From the NCBI GenBank assembly GCA_910577785.1, contig CAJTNT010000023.1:1-64000 (forward strand): a stretch of 64,000 bases of DNA, written 5' to 3'. The notes under the pieces were generated by a model. It did no database searches. It worked only from the letters and a program-made list of their open reading frames with translations, and was not told the DNA's origin. This DNA is from an uncultured Lachnospiraceae bacterium. GTDB taxonomy: Bacteria > Bacillota > Clostridia > Lachnospirales > Lachnospiraceae. Positions 35,705 to 45,656 of the stretch are shown here, piece after piece. The translations under genes were made by a program, and so were the position numbers. Positions within the stretch are counted from its first letter, which is position 1. Each line of letters starts with the position of its first letter.

Positions 35705-37219
35705 GTGAAAGACAATGCTGTATTAGAGATGAGGAACATCCACAAGAGCTTCCCTGGAGTGAAGGCCTTGCAGGGGGTAGATTTTACACTGCGCAAAGGT
35801 GAAGTCCATGCGTTGATGGGTGAGAACGGTGCGGGAAAATCGACTTTGATCAAGGTTTTGACAGGGGTTTATGGGAAGGACGAAGGCGATATCTTCCTGG
35901 ACGGCCATCAGGGGCCGATTGCGATCCATTCGCCGCAGGATGCACAGAACGTGGGGATAAGTACTGTGTATCAGGAAATCACGTTATGCCCAAACCTTTC
36001 AGTGGCTGAGAATATGTTCATTGGAAGGACGAAGGGGATGGGGCAGAACTGGAAGAAGATGAACAAGGATACGGAGAAGATCCTTCAGTCATTGGATATC
36101 CCGGCTACCGCCACCCAGCAGCTGGAGAGCTGTTCGATTGCTGTCCAGCAGATGATTGCCATTGCCCGTGCCGTGGACATGGACTGTAAGGTACTGGTGC
36201 TGGATGAGCCGACATCATCCCTGGATGAGCAGGAAGTTGCCAAGTTGTTTAAGCTGATGCGTGACCTGAGGAGCAGGGGCGTTGGTATCGTATTCGTTAC
36301 CCATTTCCTCGATCAGGTATATGAGATCTGCGACAGGATTACCGTTATGCGCGATGGCCAGCTGGTGGGCGAGTTCCCAATCAAGGATCTGCCGCGCGTG
36401 AAGCTGGTGTCCAAGATGCTCGGCAAAGAGCTGGATGATATGGCCGACATCAAGGGTGATCAGAAGGAATATGAGAGGAAGGCAGGCGCAGTGCCTGTAT
36501 TAGAGGCGGAAGGGCTTGTGAGCGATGCTGGCATCAAGCCGTTTGACTTCCATATTGACAAGGGAGAAGTCAATGGATTTACCGGGCTGCTTGGCTCTGG
36601 CCGAAGCGAGTGTGTGCGTGCAATTTTCGGCGCTGACCGTGTGACTGGCGGGCATGTGAAGATGAACGGCAAGCCTGTGAAAATCAATAAGCCTCTGGAC
36701 GCTATGAAGAATGGTATCGCATACCTTCCAGAAGACCGTAAGGTCGATGGTATTGTAGGAGACCTTTCCGTCCGTGACAACATTATACTTGCGCAGCAGG
36801 TTTTGAAAGGCTTCTTCAAACCCTTCTCGAAAGCTGAGTGCTATAAGATTGCTGACGAGTACATAAAGCTGCTGAGCATCAAGACGGCTTCCGCAGATAC
36901 GCCGATTAAGTCGCTTTCCGGCGGGAATCAGCAGAAGGTTATCTTGGCGCGCTGGCTGTTTACCCATCCGGAGTACCTTATTTTGGATGAGCCGACCCGT
37001 GGTATTGACATTGGTACCAAGATTGATATTCAGAAATTAGTGCTTAAGCTGGCTTCCGAAGGTATGAGCGTTACCTTTATCTCTTCTGAAATGGATGAGA
37101 TGCTGCGTACCTGCTCCCGCTTAGTGGTTATGCGTGACCGCAAAATGGTAGGCGAGCTGTCCGGCCAGGATCTGAATCAGAATAAGGTTATGAGTACGAT
37201 TGCCGGAGGTGATAAATAA
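35705..37219 (+). CDS. Sugar ABC transporter ATP-binding protein, two ATPase domains (YtfR-type)
   Basis: 504 aa from GTG 35705. AGGAGGTGA ends 8 nt before it, whereas a GTG at 35693 overlaps the site. Domain 1: Walker A GENGAGKSTLIKVLTG (about residue 38), Walker B LVLDEPTSSLDEQ, signature degraded to SCSIAVQQM. Domain 2 (about 265-504): degenerate Walker A GLLGSGRSECVRAIFG, clear signature SLSGGNQQKVILARW, Walker B YLILDEPTRGIDIG. This pattern of one good and one weak nucleotide site is normal for RbsA/MglA/YtfR proteins. It powers import through the two permeases that follow. Its stop codon shares one base with the start of the next gene. Confidence 0.93.
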   Translation: MKDNAVLEMRNIHKSFPGVKALQGVDFTLRKGEVHALMGENGAGKSTLIKVLTGVYGKDEGDIFLDGHQGPIAIHSPQDAQNVGISTVYQEITLCPNLSVAENMFIGRTKGMGQNWKKMNKDTEKILQSLDIPATATQQLESCSIAVQQMIAIARAVDMDCKVLVLDEPTSSLDEQEVAKLFKLMRDLRSRGVGIVFVTHFLDQVYEICDRITVMRDGQLVGEFPIKDLPRVKLVSKMLGKELDDMADIKGDQKEYERKAGAVPVLEAEGLVSDAGIKPFDFHIDKGEVNGFTGLLGSGRSECVRAIFGADRVTGGHVKMNGKPVKINKPLDAMKNGIAYLPEDRKVDGIVGDLSVRDNIILAQQVLKGFFKPFSKAECYKIADEYIKLLSIKTASADTPIKSLSGGNQQKVILARWLFTHPEYLILDEPTRGIDIGTKIDIQKLVLKLASEGMSVTFISSEMDEMLRTCSRLVVMRDRKMVGELSGQDLNQNKVMSTIAGGDK

Positions 37220-38298
37220 TGACGATTGAAGCGAACAAAAAAGACAATCCTTTGATGAAGCTGGTGAGGAACCAGATGTTCATTCCCCTTCTTGCGCTGT
37301 TCATTCTTGCGCTTTTCAACTTGATTGCCGATCCCGGGTTTTTCGCCATTACGCTGAAAGAGAACAGCGCAGGGAATCCGGTTCTGTCGGGCTATTTGAT
37401 TACCATCTTAGATTATGGCTCTGAGCTTGCCATCCTGGCAATCGGCATGACGCTGGTAACGGCAGCTTCCGGCGGGCAGGATATCAGCGTGGGCGCAGCC
37501 GTTGCGATCAGTGGTAGCGTGCTGCTCCGTGTGCTCTGCGGCAGCAATACCCGTCCGGAGACGCTGCAGGCTCCGATTATTGTCGCTTTCCTGATAAGCT
37601 GCGTGGTAGCGGCGCTGTTTGGCGCATTTAACGGTGTGCTGGTGGCTTACTTCAAGATACAGCCGATGATTGCGACTTTGATCCTGTATACGGCAGGGCG
37701 TTCCATTGCTGCATGGATCAACAACAATGAGCTTCCGGTTGTAAGCGATGAGACACTTACATATTTTGGCGGCTATATTCCAGGGGTTCCGATCCCAACG
37801 CCATTCTTTATCGCAGTAATCTGCCTTGTGATTATCACATTAGTGCTGAAATTTACAAACCTCAGGTTATATACCCAGTCTGTTGGTATTAACCAGAGTT
37901 CCTCCAGGCTGAACGGCCTGAACCCAGAGATGATCAAGGTTATTACCTTCGTGATCCTCGGCCTGTGCGTGGCAGTGGTTGGATTAATTAAGGTCAGCCG
38001 CGTATCTACGATTAACTACTCCGTTATTGCCAAGGATATTGAAATGGACGCCATCCTGGCAGTTGCTCTGGGCGGCAACGCACTGAGCGGCGGTAAGTTC
38101 AACATGGCGTCTTCCATCTTAGGCGCTTATGTTATCCAGTTCCTTACCCAGACCTTGTACAAATTCAAGGTGCAGTCTGATGCGCTTCCGGCATACAAGG
38201 CGATTGTCGTTATCGTGCTGGTTGTAATCAGCGCTCCGACTGTAAAGGATTGGTTCTCAAGCGTGACGAAGAAATTTAAGACTAAGGAGGTGGCATAG
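37219..38298 (+). CDS. Sugar ABC transporter permease (YtfT-type)
   Basis: 359 aa, start overlapping the ATPase stop by one base (TAATG). About nine to ten hydrophobic segments: FIPLLALFILALFNLIA, IAWINNNELP, FFIAVICLVIITLVL. It has the BPD_transp_2 family blocks LAIGMTLVTAASGGQDISVGAA, GAFNGVLVAYFKIQPMIATLIL and the cytoplasmic loop ALGGNALSGGKFNMASSILGA that meets the ATPase. RbsC/YtfT relatives form heterodimers, here with the next gene. Length is a little above the family norm. Confidence 0.92.
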   Translation: MTIEANKKDNPLMKLVRNQMFIPLLALFILALFNLIADPGFFAITLKENSAGNPVLSGYLITILDYGSELAILAIGMTLVTAASGGQDISVGAAVAISGSVLLRVLCGSNTRPETLQAPIIVAFLISCVVAALFGAFNGVLVAYFKIQPMIATLILYTAGRSIAAWINNNELPVVSDETLTYFGGYIPGVPIPTPFFIAVICLVIITLVLKFTNLRLYTQSVGINQSSSRLNGLNPEMIKVITFVILGLCVAVVGLIKVSRVSTINYSVIAKDIEMDAILAVALGGNALSGGKFNMASSILGAYVIQFLTQTLYKFKVQSDALPAYKAIVVIVLVVISAPTVKDWFSSVTKKFKTKEVA

Positions 38299-38299
38299 T

Positions 38300-39343
38300 A
38301 TGAATAAGAAAACATCCGGTGGTTTTGGAGATAAGATTAAAAACCTTACCGATACGAACCTACTCCTTTCCATTACGATTATTGTATTTTTCCTGATGTA
38401 TATTGGCGCGATTATCTTCCAGGGGCAAGGCTTCCGTAACCCGCAGGCTTTCCTTAACCTGCTGAATGCAAATGCGGCGCTGATTATCCTATCCTGCGGC
38501 CTGAGCCTGGTAATGATTACCGGCGGGATTGATATCTCTGTCGGCGGCGTGACAGCGTTGGTTAGTATGTGCTGTGCCGTATATCTGGATTTTAAAGGCG
38601 GCAATGTGTTTGTGTCCGTATTGATTGCCCTGGCAATCGGCCTTTTGTTTGGCGCATTCCAGGGATTCCTGGTAGCTTACCTGGATATCCAGCCGTTTAT
38701 TATTACCCTGGCGGGTATGTTCTTTGCCCGTGGTATGACGACCATCGTTAACACGAAGCCGTTTAACGTAGCGAATGAGGCGTTTAAGGCGCTGAAGAAT
38801 ACCCGTGTGGTTGTGCCTGGGCTTGGAACTACAAACCGCCGCGGCATTTATGTAGACGCTTATGTGGAGATTGGCGTAATTGTTGCCATCCTTGTGGTTA
38901 TCGTAATGTTCTGCATGCTCCGCTGGACGAAGTTGGGCCGTAACTTCTATGCAGTGGGCGGAAACCGCCAGAGTGCATTGATGCTCGGTATCAACGTAAA
39001 AAGGACACGTTTCCTTTCCCATCTGTTCTGCGGGCTTCTGGCAGGCATTGGCGGCTTTGTTTACTTCCTGCACGTAGGCTCTGGTTCTGCATCCCATGCG
39101 ACTGGCGCAGAAATGGACGCGATTGCATCATCCATCATCGGCGGTACGATGCTGACGGGCGGTGTTGGTAATATTGCAGGTACCTTCTTCGGTGTGCTTT
39201 CCTTGGGCACGATCCAGAACATCGTATCCACGGCAGGACTTGACCAGGCATGGTGGACAGGAATTACAAGGGCATTGATGCTCTGCCTGTTCCTGGTAAT
39301 CCAGAGCGTGGTTATGGCGCGTAAGAAGAAAGCCAAAGCATAA
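38300..39343 (+). CDS. Sugar ABC transporter permease (YjfF-type)
   Basis: 347 aa, starting 1 nt after the previous stop. Same family as its neighbour: SCGLSLVMITGGIDISVGGVTALVSM, GAFQGFLVAYLDIQPFIITLAGMF, and SSIIGGTMLTGGVGNIAGTF. Two different permease genes after a double ATPase is the arrangement of E. coli ytfQRT-yjfF. Four genes, 34454-39343, form the importer operon, closed by a strong terminator at 39437. Confidence 0.92.
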   Translation: MNKKTSGGFGDKIKNLTDTNLLLSITIIVFFLMYIGAIIFQGQGFRNPQAFLNLLNANAALIILSCGLSLVMITGGIDISVGGVTALVSMCCAVYLDFKGGNVFVSVLIALAIGLLFGAFQGFLVAYLDIQPFIITLAGMFFARGMTTIVNTKPFNVANEAFKALKNTRVVVPGLGTTNRRGIYVDAYVEIGVIVAILVVIVMFCMLRWTKLGRNFYAVGGNRQSALMLGINVKRTRFLSHLFCGLLAGIGGFVYFLHVGSGSASHATGAEMDAIASSIIGGTMLTGGVGNIAGTFFGVLSLGTIQNIVSTAGLDQAWWTGITRALMLCLFLVIQSVVMARKKKAKA

Positions 39344-39436
39344 ACAGGCCAAAAAGGCTGACCCAAGAAGAAAGTTTAGAAAAGCTTAAAAGAAGCATGG
39401 TATAAGCGTTAGATGATGGCTTATGCAGCGGTGTAT

Positions 39437-39475
39437 AAGGCCGCGGGGAATGTTTTTGTTCCCTGCGGCCTTTGC
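39437..39475 (+). terminator. Terminator of the sugar importer operon
   Basis: AAGGCCGCGGGGAA (39437-39450) pairs with TTCCCTGCGGCCTTT (39459-39473) over a T-rich loop. Confidence 0.85.
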
Positions 39476-39589
39476 TTTGCGATTGCTTTGCGATTGTTGT
39501 GAGAGTACGATCTGTGATCGAAAGAAACGATTTGCAAAGCAACGGACGCTGCTTCGGGTATATTTTTAAAATAGTTTCTCCATTTTTTG

Positions 39590-39618
39590 TTGATTTTTCA
39601 CGAAAGATCTAGTACAAT
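39590..39618 (+). promoter_or_regulatory. Promoter of the GH43-like gene
   Basis: TTGATT (39590-39595), 17 nt, TACAAT (39613-39618), about 88 nt before the start codon. Confidence 0.6.
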
Positions 39619-39705
39619 TATTGAGTAGAATCGTGCAAAATAGCAAGAAAGCAAGTAATTAATCCAGCTATTTTACGCAAAATATTATAAAGGAGGGCTT
39701 TTATT

Positions 39706-42700
39706 ATGAAGCAGTGCATGAAGCGGTACCTGGCATTAATCTTAACATTTGCCATGGTATTCACCATGCTTCCCTCAACCCTGGTACGTGCAGAAGGCGA
39801 GGGAGGAACTGTCGGCGTGACCCAGACAGTGAAGGCAAGTAAGTTTGTGGTAGCTGGGTCAGAAGGCATCAAAGATGGTACCAACGGGGCAAAATCATAC
39901 CTGATTGGTACGAGCGAGATTACAGAAACAGGAAACGAGAAGGCCGCGGCATATGTTGCGGATGAGACAGGCAAAGGCAGGAATCAGGTAGGCAGCTGCA
40001 GGGTTGCAGGATTGGGCTTTGCATTGCCGCAGGGGCTGGATGTGGAGTCGATTGCCAATGCATCCGTCGAAATCACCATATTTGACGGTAATGACGTACT
40101 CAACAACGGCATGGAGACAAAGGCAGGTTTGTTCCGGGTAGCCGCAGAGAAATATGAGGGGCTCCAGTCCGACAACACATCCAATGCGCCAGGGGCAACC
40201 TTCCCGGCATTAGATGGCTACACGAAGGATAAGACGGTCTATGGGGATGGGTGGATTTTCTTCCATAAGTATGAGGCTCAGGATCAGAAGGTTACGTTTG
40301 ATGTAACGAATTGGATTAAGGAAGCGGTTACAAATAAGGATGCAAATGCAGTTTTCCGTCTGCAGACAGTAATGGGCGGTTTTTATGTATATGATGCGAA
40401 CGCAGGGGATCTTGCGCCTGCTCTTTCTATCACGACCATGGGCAAGGTTTCTGACAGCGCCATCGCATCTTATGATTTCGATAAGTATCAGGCGGGCGAG
40501 GGAAATACCCTTACAGATGGAACCAGTACCTTAGCGCTGGAAGCTGTAAATGGCGGTAAGCTGCCAGAATTGGCACAGGATGAGCGGAGAGGGCAGGTTC
40601 TGTCCCTTACAGAGCAAAATTATGACAAGAGAGGCTATGCGCTCCTTCCATCCAATCCGTTTGCTGGGAAATCAGTGGATAATGGCTTTACCCTGAGTTT
40701 TTGGACAAAGTCTAAGAAGGCGCCGGCCAACAACCGCTGTCTGCTTGACTTTGAAGTGGCTCCTGCTGCGGCAGGCAAGAGGGCAGGGACAGTTGCCGTG
40801 AACCAGTCTTATGTATACTGGAATACCACAGATCAGAATGAGAACTTTATGGATTTCCAGACCGACAAACTGGATCTGGCCGCGGCAAATGGCTGGGTGA
40901 TGGTGACGATGGCGATTACCAAGGAAGGGGTTACCTTCTACCGCAATAACCAGAAGATATCCCATAATATCACATCACAGCATAGCACAGATTATGTACA
41001 GATGATTGGCGATATGGCAGGGACCAGCGGCTTGGTTGAGAACGCGGAAGATACCAAGGTGCGTATCGGCGCAAGCCTTGCAACCTATTGGCATTGTGCA
41101 GGCGCATGGATTGACGATATTTCCTTCTATGACAGGGCTCTGTCCGATGGAGAAGTGTCAGCGCTTTATAATGAGACGTATGTTCCAGTAGAGCTGCAGG
41201 GCGTTACCGTTTCTGGGCCGAAGGAAGTGGATGAAGAAAAGAGCATCCAGCTGACCAGGACGCTGGCGCCTACAGATGCTACCGTTGATACAACTACCAT
41301 TTGGAAATCCAGTGATGAGAGCGTCCTGAAAATTGATGCAAATGGCAAGGCGACAGGCCTTAAGGGAGGAAAAGCAAGCGTAACGGCAACCGTTGCCGGC
41401 ATCACCTCCGAGCCTTATGAGATTACGGTAAATAAGTTAAACTTCACCGAAGAATTGGAAGCAGGGAAATACCTGACAGTATATTCCACAACAAAGGCCT
41501 TCTATGCCAATGCTGCCAACCTGGAACAGGAAACCAGGAGCGTCTATATGGCAGTCAGCAAGGATGGCAAGGAATTTGAAGTATTGAACAATGGCGGCGG
41601 CGTGATCTTCTCCAAAAACACAAGCGGTACGCTCCGGGTGACAGAACCCAAGATTGCCAAAGTAGACGGCAAGTTTACGGTTGTTGCCAAAGATTCAGAT
41701 ACATCCAAAGGATTCCATAAATTCACTTCTGCAGATGGCGTGAATTATTATGATGATGAGATTGTCCAGGAGAGCGGCATTGCTGATGCTAACCTGAAGA
41801 AATCCAACTTCAAGCTGATGCTGCATGGCGAAAATATCCTTAACACTGATGAGAGTATTACTTTAGGCAATGCCCTGAAGCTTACGGATGAAGAGTACAC
41901 ATATATTGTAAATAAGCTTGGTACCGTAGTGAACAATGGGCTGGAAGAATTGGCTGAAGTAGATGCTACGGGTGTAAAAGATGCAGACGGGCTTCTTGGC
42001 AAGCTGCAGAAGACCGTAAATGCAACTTATACTGACGGCTCTGTCCAGAAGTTTAATATTGACTGGAGCGAGGCGGTTAAGAATGTTGATTTGACGAAAC
42101 CAGGTAGCTATGAGCTGACAGGAAATGTAATCCAGACACAGTATATTAACAAATTAAAAGAATTAAATGGGAGCAGCCTCCCAGATGATGATCCGGCAAA
42201 TGTAGGTGTGAATTTCCCGGATAATTACGATCCGGCAACTGGGACCGTATACTATGACAAGACAAAATTTGTAGAAGGCATGGCCGATCCCTGTATTTAT
42301 TGGGATGAGCAGACGGGATATTATTACATGACAGGTTCTTATTTCCCGGAGAGCGGCGATGAAATTGATGCCAATGACAAGACGGAGCAGTATGACCGTG
42401 TGGTATTGAGGCGCGCAAGGACATTGGAAGGCCTTCAGAGCCGCAAAGACCAGGTAACCATCTGGAAGGTTGGGAACCAGGGATACACAGATGCCAACGG
42501 GACACAGGCAGAGCGCGGCTACCGCTATATCTGGGCGCCGGAAATCCACCGTGTAGGCGATAACTGGGTGGTTTACTTTACCGAGAGCCACAGCAGCCTG
42601 TTCGATATTTTCTGCCATGTATTAGTGCTGCCAGGCGACCAGGATCCATATGAGACAGCGTTAACCGCTTCAAACCAGGTATCTCAATGGAAAGATTACA

Positions 42701-44130
42701 AGATGACCTCTACACAGGCAAATGACCCGTTCAATCTAGCATTTTGCCTGGATATGACGTATTTTAAAGATGAAGTGAATGGCACATCCTATGTTATCTG
42801 GGCAGGGAAGCCAACAGTAGCTTATCAGGGTACCAGCACGGATTTATTCATTGCGACGGTAGACGAGAGCCAGCCATGGAAGATTACTTCTGCGCCGACC
42901 CGCCTCACCAAGTCTGATTATGGATGGGAGCGTGTGCGTTTCTGTGTAAATGAGGGCGCGACAATATTGCAGCACGATGGAAATGTTTTTATGTGCTATT
43001 CCGTTTCCGGGACAGGATCTGAGTATGCAATCGGTATGTGCAATGCCAAAGGCGGAGCAGATTTGCTGGATATCAATAATTGGACGAAGAGTCCCTATCC
43101 GTTGCTGACCTCCCGCGATGTGAATGGAGAAGAAGGACCAGGGCATAACTCCTTTACGGTAGACCAGGATGGAAATGCTATTTTTGTATACCATGCAAGG
43201 CCGACTTCCCATAATTATCAGAAATGCGGCAAGTACAATAGCGAGCCGCTGAACGACCCCTGCCGCCATGCGCGCCTGAAGCGCGTACACTGGTCAGCAG
43301 ACGGTACGCCAATCCTGAAGATGACCTATGAAAATGAGCTTCTGGATCAGTTTAAGACAGTAAAGGTAAAGGTAAAAGTTGGGGAACCTACGGTACCTGT
43401 AGCCAGCGTGAAGTTAAGCAAGACATCCCTTACCATGTATGTAAAGGATAAAGCTGTGACCCTGAAGGCAACCGTATCCCCAAGCAATGCGACAGACAAG
43501 GCTGTGACATGGAACAGCAGCAATGTCAAAGTAGCCAAAGTAGACGCCAACGGCAAGGTAACCCCAGTGGCAAAGGGAACCGCAACCATCACTGCCAAGA
43601 CAGCCAATGGCAAGACAGCCACCTGTAAGGTAACGGTTAAGGTACATGTCACCAAGGTAACTCTGTCCAAGAAGACGGCTACCATGGGCGAGAAGGGATC
43701 CCTTGCTTTGACGGCAACCGTATCGCCAAGTAACGCAAATGACAAGAAAGTAACCTGGAAGAGCAGCAAGACGAGCCTTGCTACGGTTTCCTCCAGGGGC
43801 GTAGTCAAGGCCAAGAAGGCCGGCAAGGTAAAGATTACCGCCAAAGCAGACGGCAAATCCGCAACCTGCACCATCACCATCAAGAAGGCTCCGACCAAGA
43901 TTACCGTCAAGAAGCCAAGCGTTACCATCAAGAGGAAGAAAACATACAAGATTAAGTATACCTTAAAGCCAAGCGGCGCAATGAACAAGGTTACCTACAG
44001 CTCTAATAAGAAGAGCGTTGCCACGGTATCCAAGTCAGGCGTTATCAAAGGCGTAAAGAAGGGCACGGCTGTAATTACGGTTAAGACCTATAACAAGAAA
44101 ACGGCAAAGATTAAAGTAAGGGTAAAATAA
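39706..44130 (+). CDS. Secreted multidomain GH43-like arabinan/arabinoside hydrolase
   Basis: 1474 aa, ATG after AAAGGAGGG. Signal peptide about 1-31. Then: an uncharacterised beta domain (about 40-245), a LamG-like lectin domain (about 250-488), a Big_2-like Ig domain (about 495-575), a second uncharacterised domain and a Big_4-like domain (to about 840). The GH43 five-blade region is about 840-1225, and three Big_2-like domains close the chain. GH43 acidic trio: base D861 in EGMADPCIYW, pKa-setting D1016 in CLDMTYF, acid E1083 in VNEGATIL. YIWAPEIHRVGDNWVVYFT is also typical. The family includes alpha-L-arabinofuranosidases, arabinanases and beta-xylosidases. The neighbouring importer and GH51 enzyme favour arabinose release. 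No LPxTG; the basic Big_2 tail may hold it on the wall. Confidence 0.83.
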   Translation: MKQCMKRYLALILTFAMVFTMLPSTLVRAEGEGGTVGVTQTVKASKFVVAGSEGIKDGTNGAKSYLIGTSEITETGNEKAAAYVADETGKGRNQVGSCRVAGLGFALPQGLDVESIANASVEITIFDGNDVLNNGMETKAGLFRVAAEKYEGLQSDNTSNAPGATFPALDGYTKDKTVYGDGWIFFHKYEAQDQKVTFDVTNWIKEAVTNKDANAVFRLQTVMGGFYVYDANAGDLAPALSITTMGKVSDSAIASYDFDKYQAGEGNTLTDGTSTLALEAVNGGKLPELAQDERRGQVLSLTEQNYDKRGYALLPSNPFAGKSVDNGFTLSFWTKSKKAPANNRCLLDFEVAPAAAGKRAGTVAVNQSYVYWNTTDQNENFMDFQTDKLDLAAANGWVMVTMAITKEGVTFYRNNQKISHNITSQHSTDYVQMIGDMAGTSGLVENAEDTKVRIGASLATYWHCAGAWIDDISFYDRALSDGEVSALYNETYVPVELQGVTVSGPKEVDEEKSIQLTRTLAPTDATVDTTTIWKSSDESVLKIDANGKATGLKGGKASVTATVAGITSEPYEITVNKLNFTEELEAGKYLTVYSTTKAFYANAANLEQETRSVYMAVSKDGKEFEVLNNGGGVIFSKNTSGTLRVTEPKIAKVDGKFTVVAKDSDTSKGFHKFTSADGVNYYDDEIVQESGIADANLKKSNFKLMLHGENILNTDESITLGNALKLTDEEYTYIVNKLGTVVNNGLEELAEVDATGVKDADGLLGKLQKTVNATYTDGSVQKFNIDWSEAVKNVDLTKPGSYELTGNVIQTQYINKLKELNGSSLPDDDPANVGVNFPDNYDPATGTVYYDKTKFVEGMADPCIYWDEQTGYYYMTGSYFPESGDEIDANDKTEQYDRVVLRRARTLEGLQSRKDQVTIWKVGNQGYTDANGTQAERGYRYIWAPEIHRVGDNWVVYFTESHSSLFDIFCHVLVLPGDQDPYETALTASNQVSQWKDYKMTSTQANDPFNLAFCLDMTYFKDEVNGTSYVIWAGKPTVAYQGTSTDLFIATVDESQPWKITSAPTRLTKSDYGWERVRFCVNEGATILQHDGNVFMCYSVSGTGSEYAIGMCNAKGGADLLDINNWTKSPYPLLTSRDVNGEEGPGHNSFTVDQDGNAIFVYHARPTSHNYQKCGKYNSEPLNDPCRHARLKRVHWSADGTPILKMTYENELLDQFKTVKVKVKVGEPTVPVASVKLSKTSLTMYVKDKAVTLKATVSPSNATDKAVTWNSSNVKVAKVDANGKVTPVAKGTATITAKTANGKTATCKVTVKVHVTKVTLSKKTATMGEKGSLALTATVSPSNANDKKVTWKSSKTSLATVSSRGVVKAKKAGKVKITAKADGKSATCTITIKKAPTKITVKKPSVTIKRKKTYKIKYTLKPSGAMNKVTYSSNKKSVATVSKSGVIKGVKKGTAVITVKTYNKKTAKIKVRVK

Positions 44131-44231
44131 TTTACCCGGAAAGTAAGGCACACCCCTGATTCCTGCGATGCGTTTCGTTACCTGTAAGGCAATTGCTTTC
44201 CTGGCAGATCTGGGAAGAAGCAGGGGTTTGA

Positions 44232-44268
44232 GAAAAGGCATGGCTTGGCGGCCATGCCTTTTCCGTTT
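44232..44268 (+). terminator. Terminator after the GH43-like gene
   Basis: GAAAAGGCATGGC (44232-44244) pairs perfectly with GCCATGCCTTTTC (44251-44263), then CGTTTCT. Confidence 0.8.
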
Positions 44269-44337
44269 CTAACGTTACCATGCGTGGCTTCCTGGCCGTG
44301 AACCGCCATGCAGCGCCACAGTGAGAAAGGAGAAAAA

Positions 44338-45600
44338 ATGGCACAAATATTGCAATTAGACGAAATCCAGGAAAGGGTAGTTTTGGTAGGCGTCAGCCAG
44401 CAAGAAGGGGATGATGCAAAGGATTCTTTGGATGAGCTGGCCGAACTGGCACAGACTGCCGGTGCCCAGGTGGTCGGCACAGTCCTCCAGTCCAGGGAAA
44501 GCATTCACCCGGGTACCTATGTGGGTACTGGAAAACTTCTGGAAATCCGCCAGCTGCTGTCCGAAACAGATGCCACAGGGATTATCTGTGACGATGAGCT
44601 GTCCCCTGCCCAGCTGCGGAACATGGAAGATGAATTGGAATGTAAGATTATGGATCGTACCTTGCTGATCCTGGATATTTTTGCCGCCAGGGCTTCCACC
44701 AGCGAAGGCAAAATCCAGGTGGAGCTTGCCCAGCTTCGGTATAGGATGAGCCGCCTATCCGGCCTGGGCAAAGCGCTATCCCGCCTGGGCGGCGGCATTG
44801 GCACCCGGGGGCCTGGCGAGAAGAAGCTGGAAATGGACCGCCGCCTGATTAAGTCCCGCATTTCCCATCTGAAACAGGAACTGGCGCAAGTGCGGCAGCA
44901 CCGGGAAGTGGCCAGGAGCCAAAGGAGCCGCAGCCATACGAAGAGCGCGGCCATTGTAGGCTATACCAATGCCGGGAAGTCCACCCTGCTCAATTGCCTG
45001 ACAGATGCAGATGTACTGGAAGAAGATAAGCTGTTTGCCACCCTGGATCCCACGACCCGCATCTTGAAGCTGGACAGCGGCCAGGAGCTTCTGCTCACGG
45101 ATACGGTTGGTTTTATCCGTAAGCTGCCGCACCACTTGATCGAGGCCTTCAAAAGCACACTGGAAGAGGCAAAGTATGCAGATTTTATCCTCCATGTGGT
45201 AGACGCCTCCAATCCCCAGCGGGAAAAGCAGATGCACATTGTCTATGAGACATTGCAGAGCCTGGGAATTTCTGGTAAAAAAGTTATCACCTTATGGAAT
45301 AAGCAGGATAAGCTCTCAGAGCCAGAACGGATCCATGATGCGCGGGCGGATAGAGCCTTATGGATTTCTGCGAAGAGCGGATATGGGATAGATGAGCTGA
45401 AAGGGATCTTAGAAGAAACCTTACGGGAAGATAAGAGGCTGCTGGAAGGCGTGTTCCCTTACAGCGAAGGCGGGCAGGTTTCGCTGGTTCGCAAGTTTGG
45501 GGAGCTGCTGGAAGAAGAATATCAAGAAGACGGCATCTATGTCAAGGCCTTTGTGCCGAGGGAATTGTATCATAACCTGCAAATCAAAATGGAAGCTTGA
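44338..45600 (+). CDS. hflX: GTPase HflX
   Basis: 420 aa from ATG 44338 (AAAGGAG 6 nt before). The ORF extends 30 nt further up without a site. The N-terminal HflX domain contains ESIHPGTYVGTGKLLEI and LSPAQLRNMEDEL. A helical linker carries RLGGGIGTRGPGEKKLEMDRR. The G domain (about 200-370) has G1 GYTNAGKSTLLN, G3 DTVGFIRKLPHHLIEAFKST, G4 NKQDKL and SAKSG. HflX splits stalled 70S ribosomes under heat or antibiotic stress. A standard terminator follows at 45608. It stands alone here, not next to hfq or miaA as in many proteobacteria. Confidence 0.95.
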   Translation: MAQILQLDEIQERVVLVGVSQQEGDDAKDSLDELAELAQTAGAQVVGTVLQSRESIHPGTYVGTGKLLEIRQLLSETDATGIICDDELSPAQLRNMEDELECKIMDRTLLILDIFAARASTSEGKIQVELAQLRYRMSRLSGLGKALSRLGGGIGTRGPGEKKLEMDRRLIKSRISHLKQELAQVRQHREVARSQRSRSHTKSAAIVGYTNAGKSTLLNCLTDADVLEEDKLFATLDPTTRILKLDSGQELLLTDTVGFIRKLPHHLIEAFKSTLEEAKYADFILHVVDASNPQREKQMHIVYETLQSLGISGKKVITLWNKQDKLSEPERIHDARADRALWISAKSGYGIDELKGILEETLREDKRLLEGVFPYSEGGQVSLVRKFGELLEEEYQEDGIYVKAFVPRELYHNLQIKMEA

Positions 45601-45607
45601 AGTATCG

Positions 45608-45650
45608 CCCAGGCATCAGAGCCATATAAGGACATAATGCCTGGGTTTTT
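45608..45650. terminator. Terminator between convergent hflX and fabH
   Basis: CCCAGGCAT (45608-45616) pairs with ATGCCTGGG (45637-45645), followed by TTTTT on the plus strand. Confidence 0.75.
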
Positions 45651-45656
45651 ATACCC

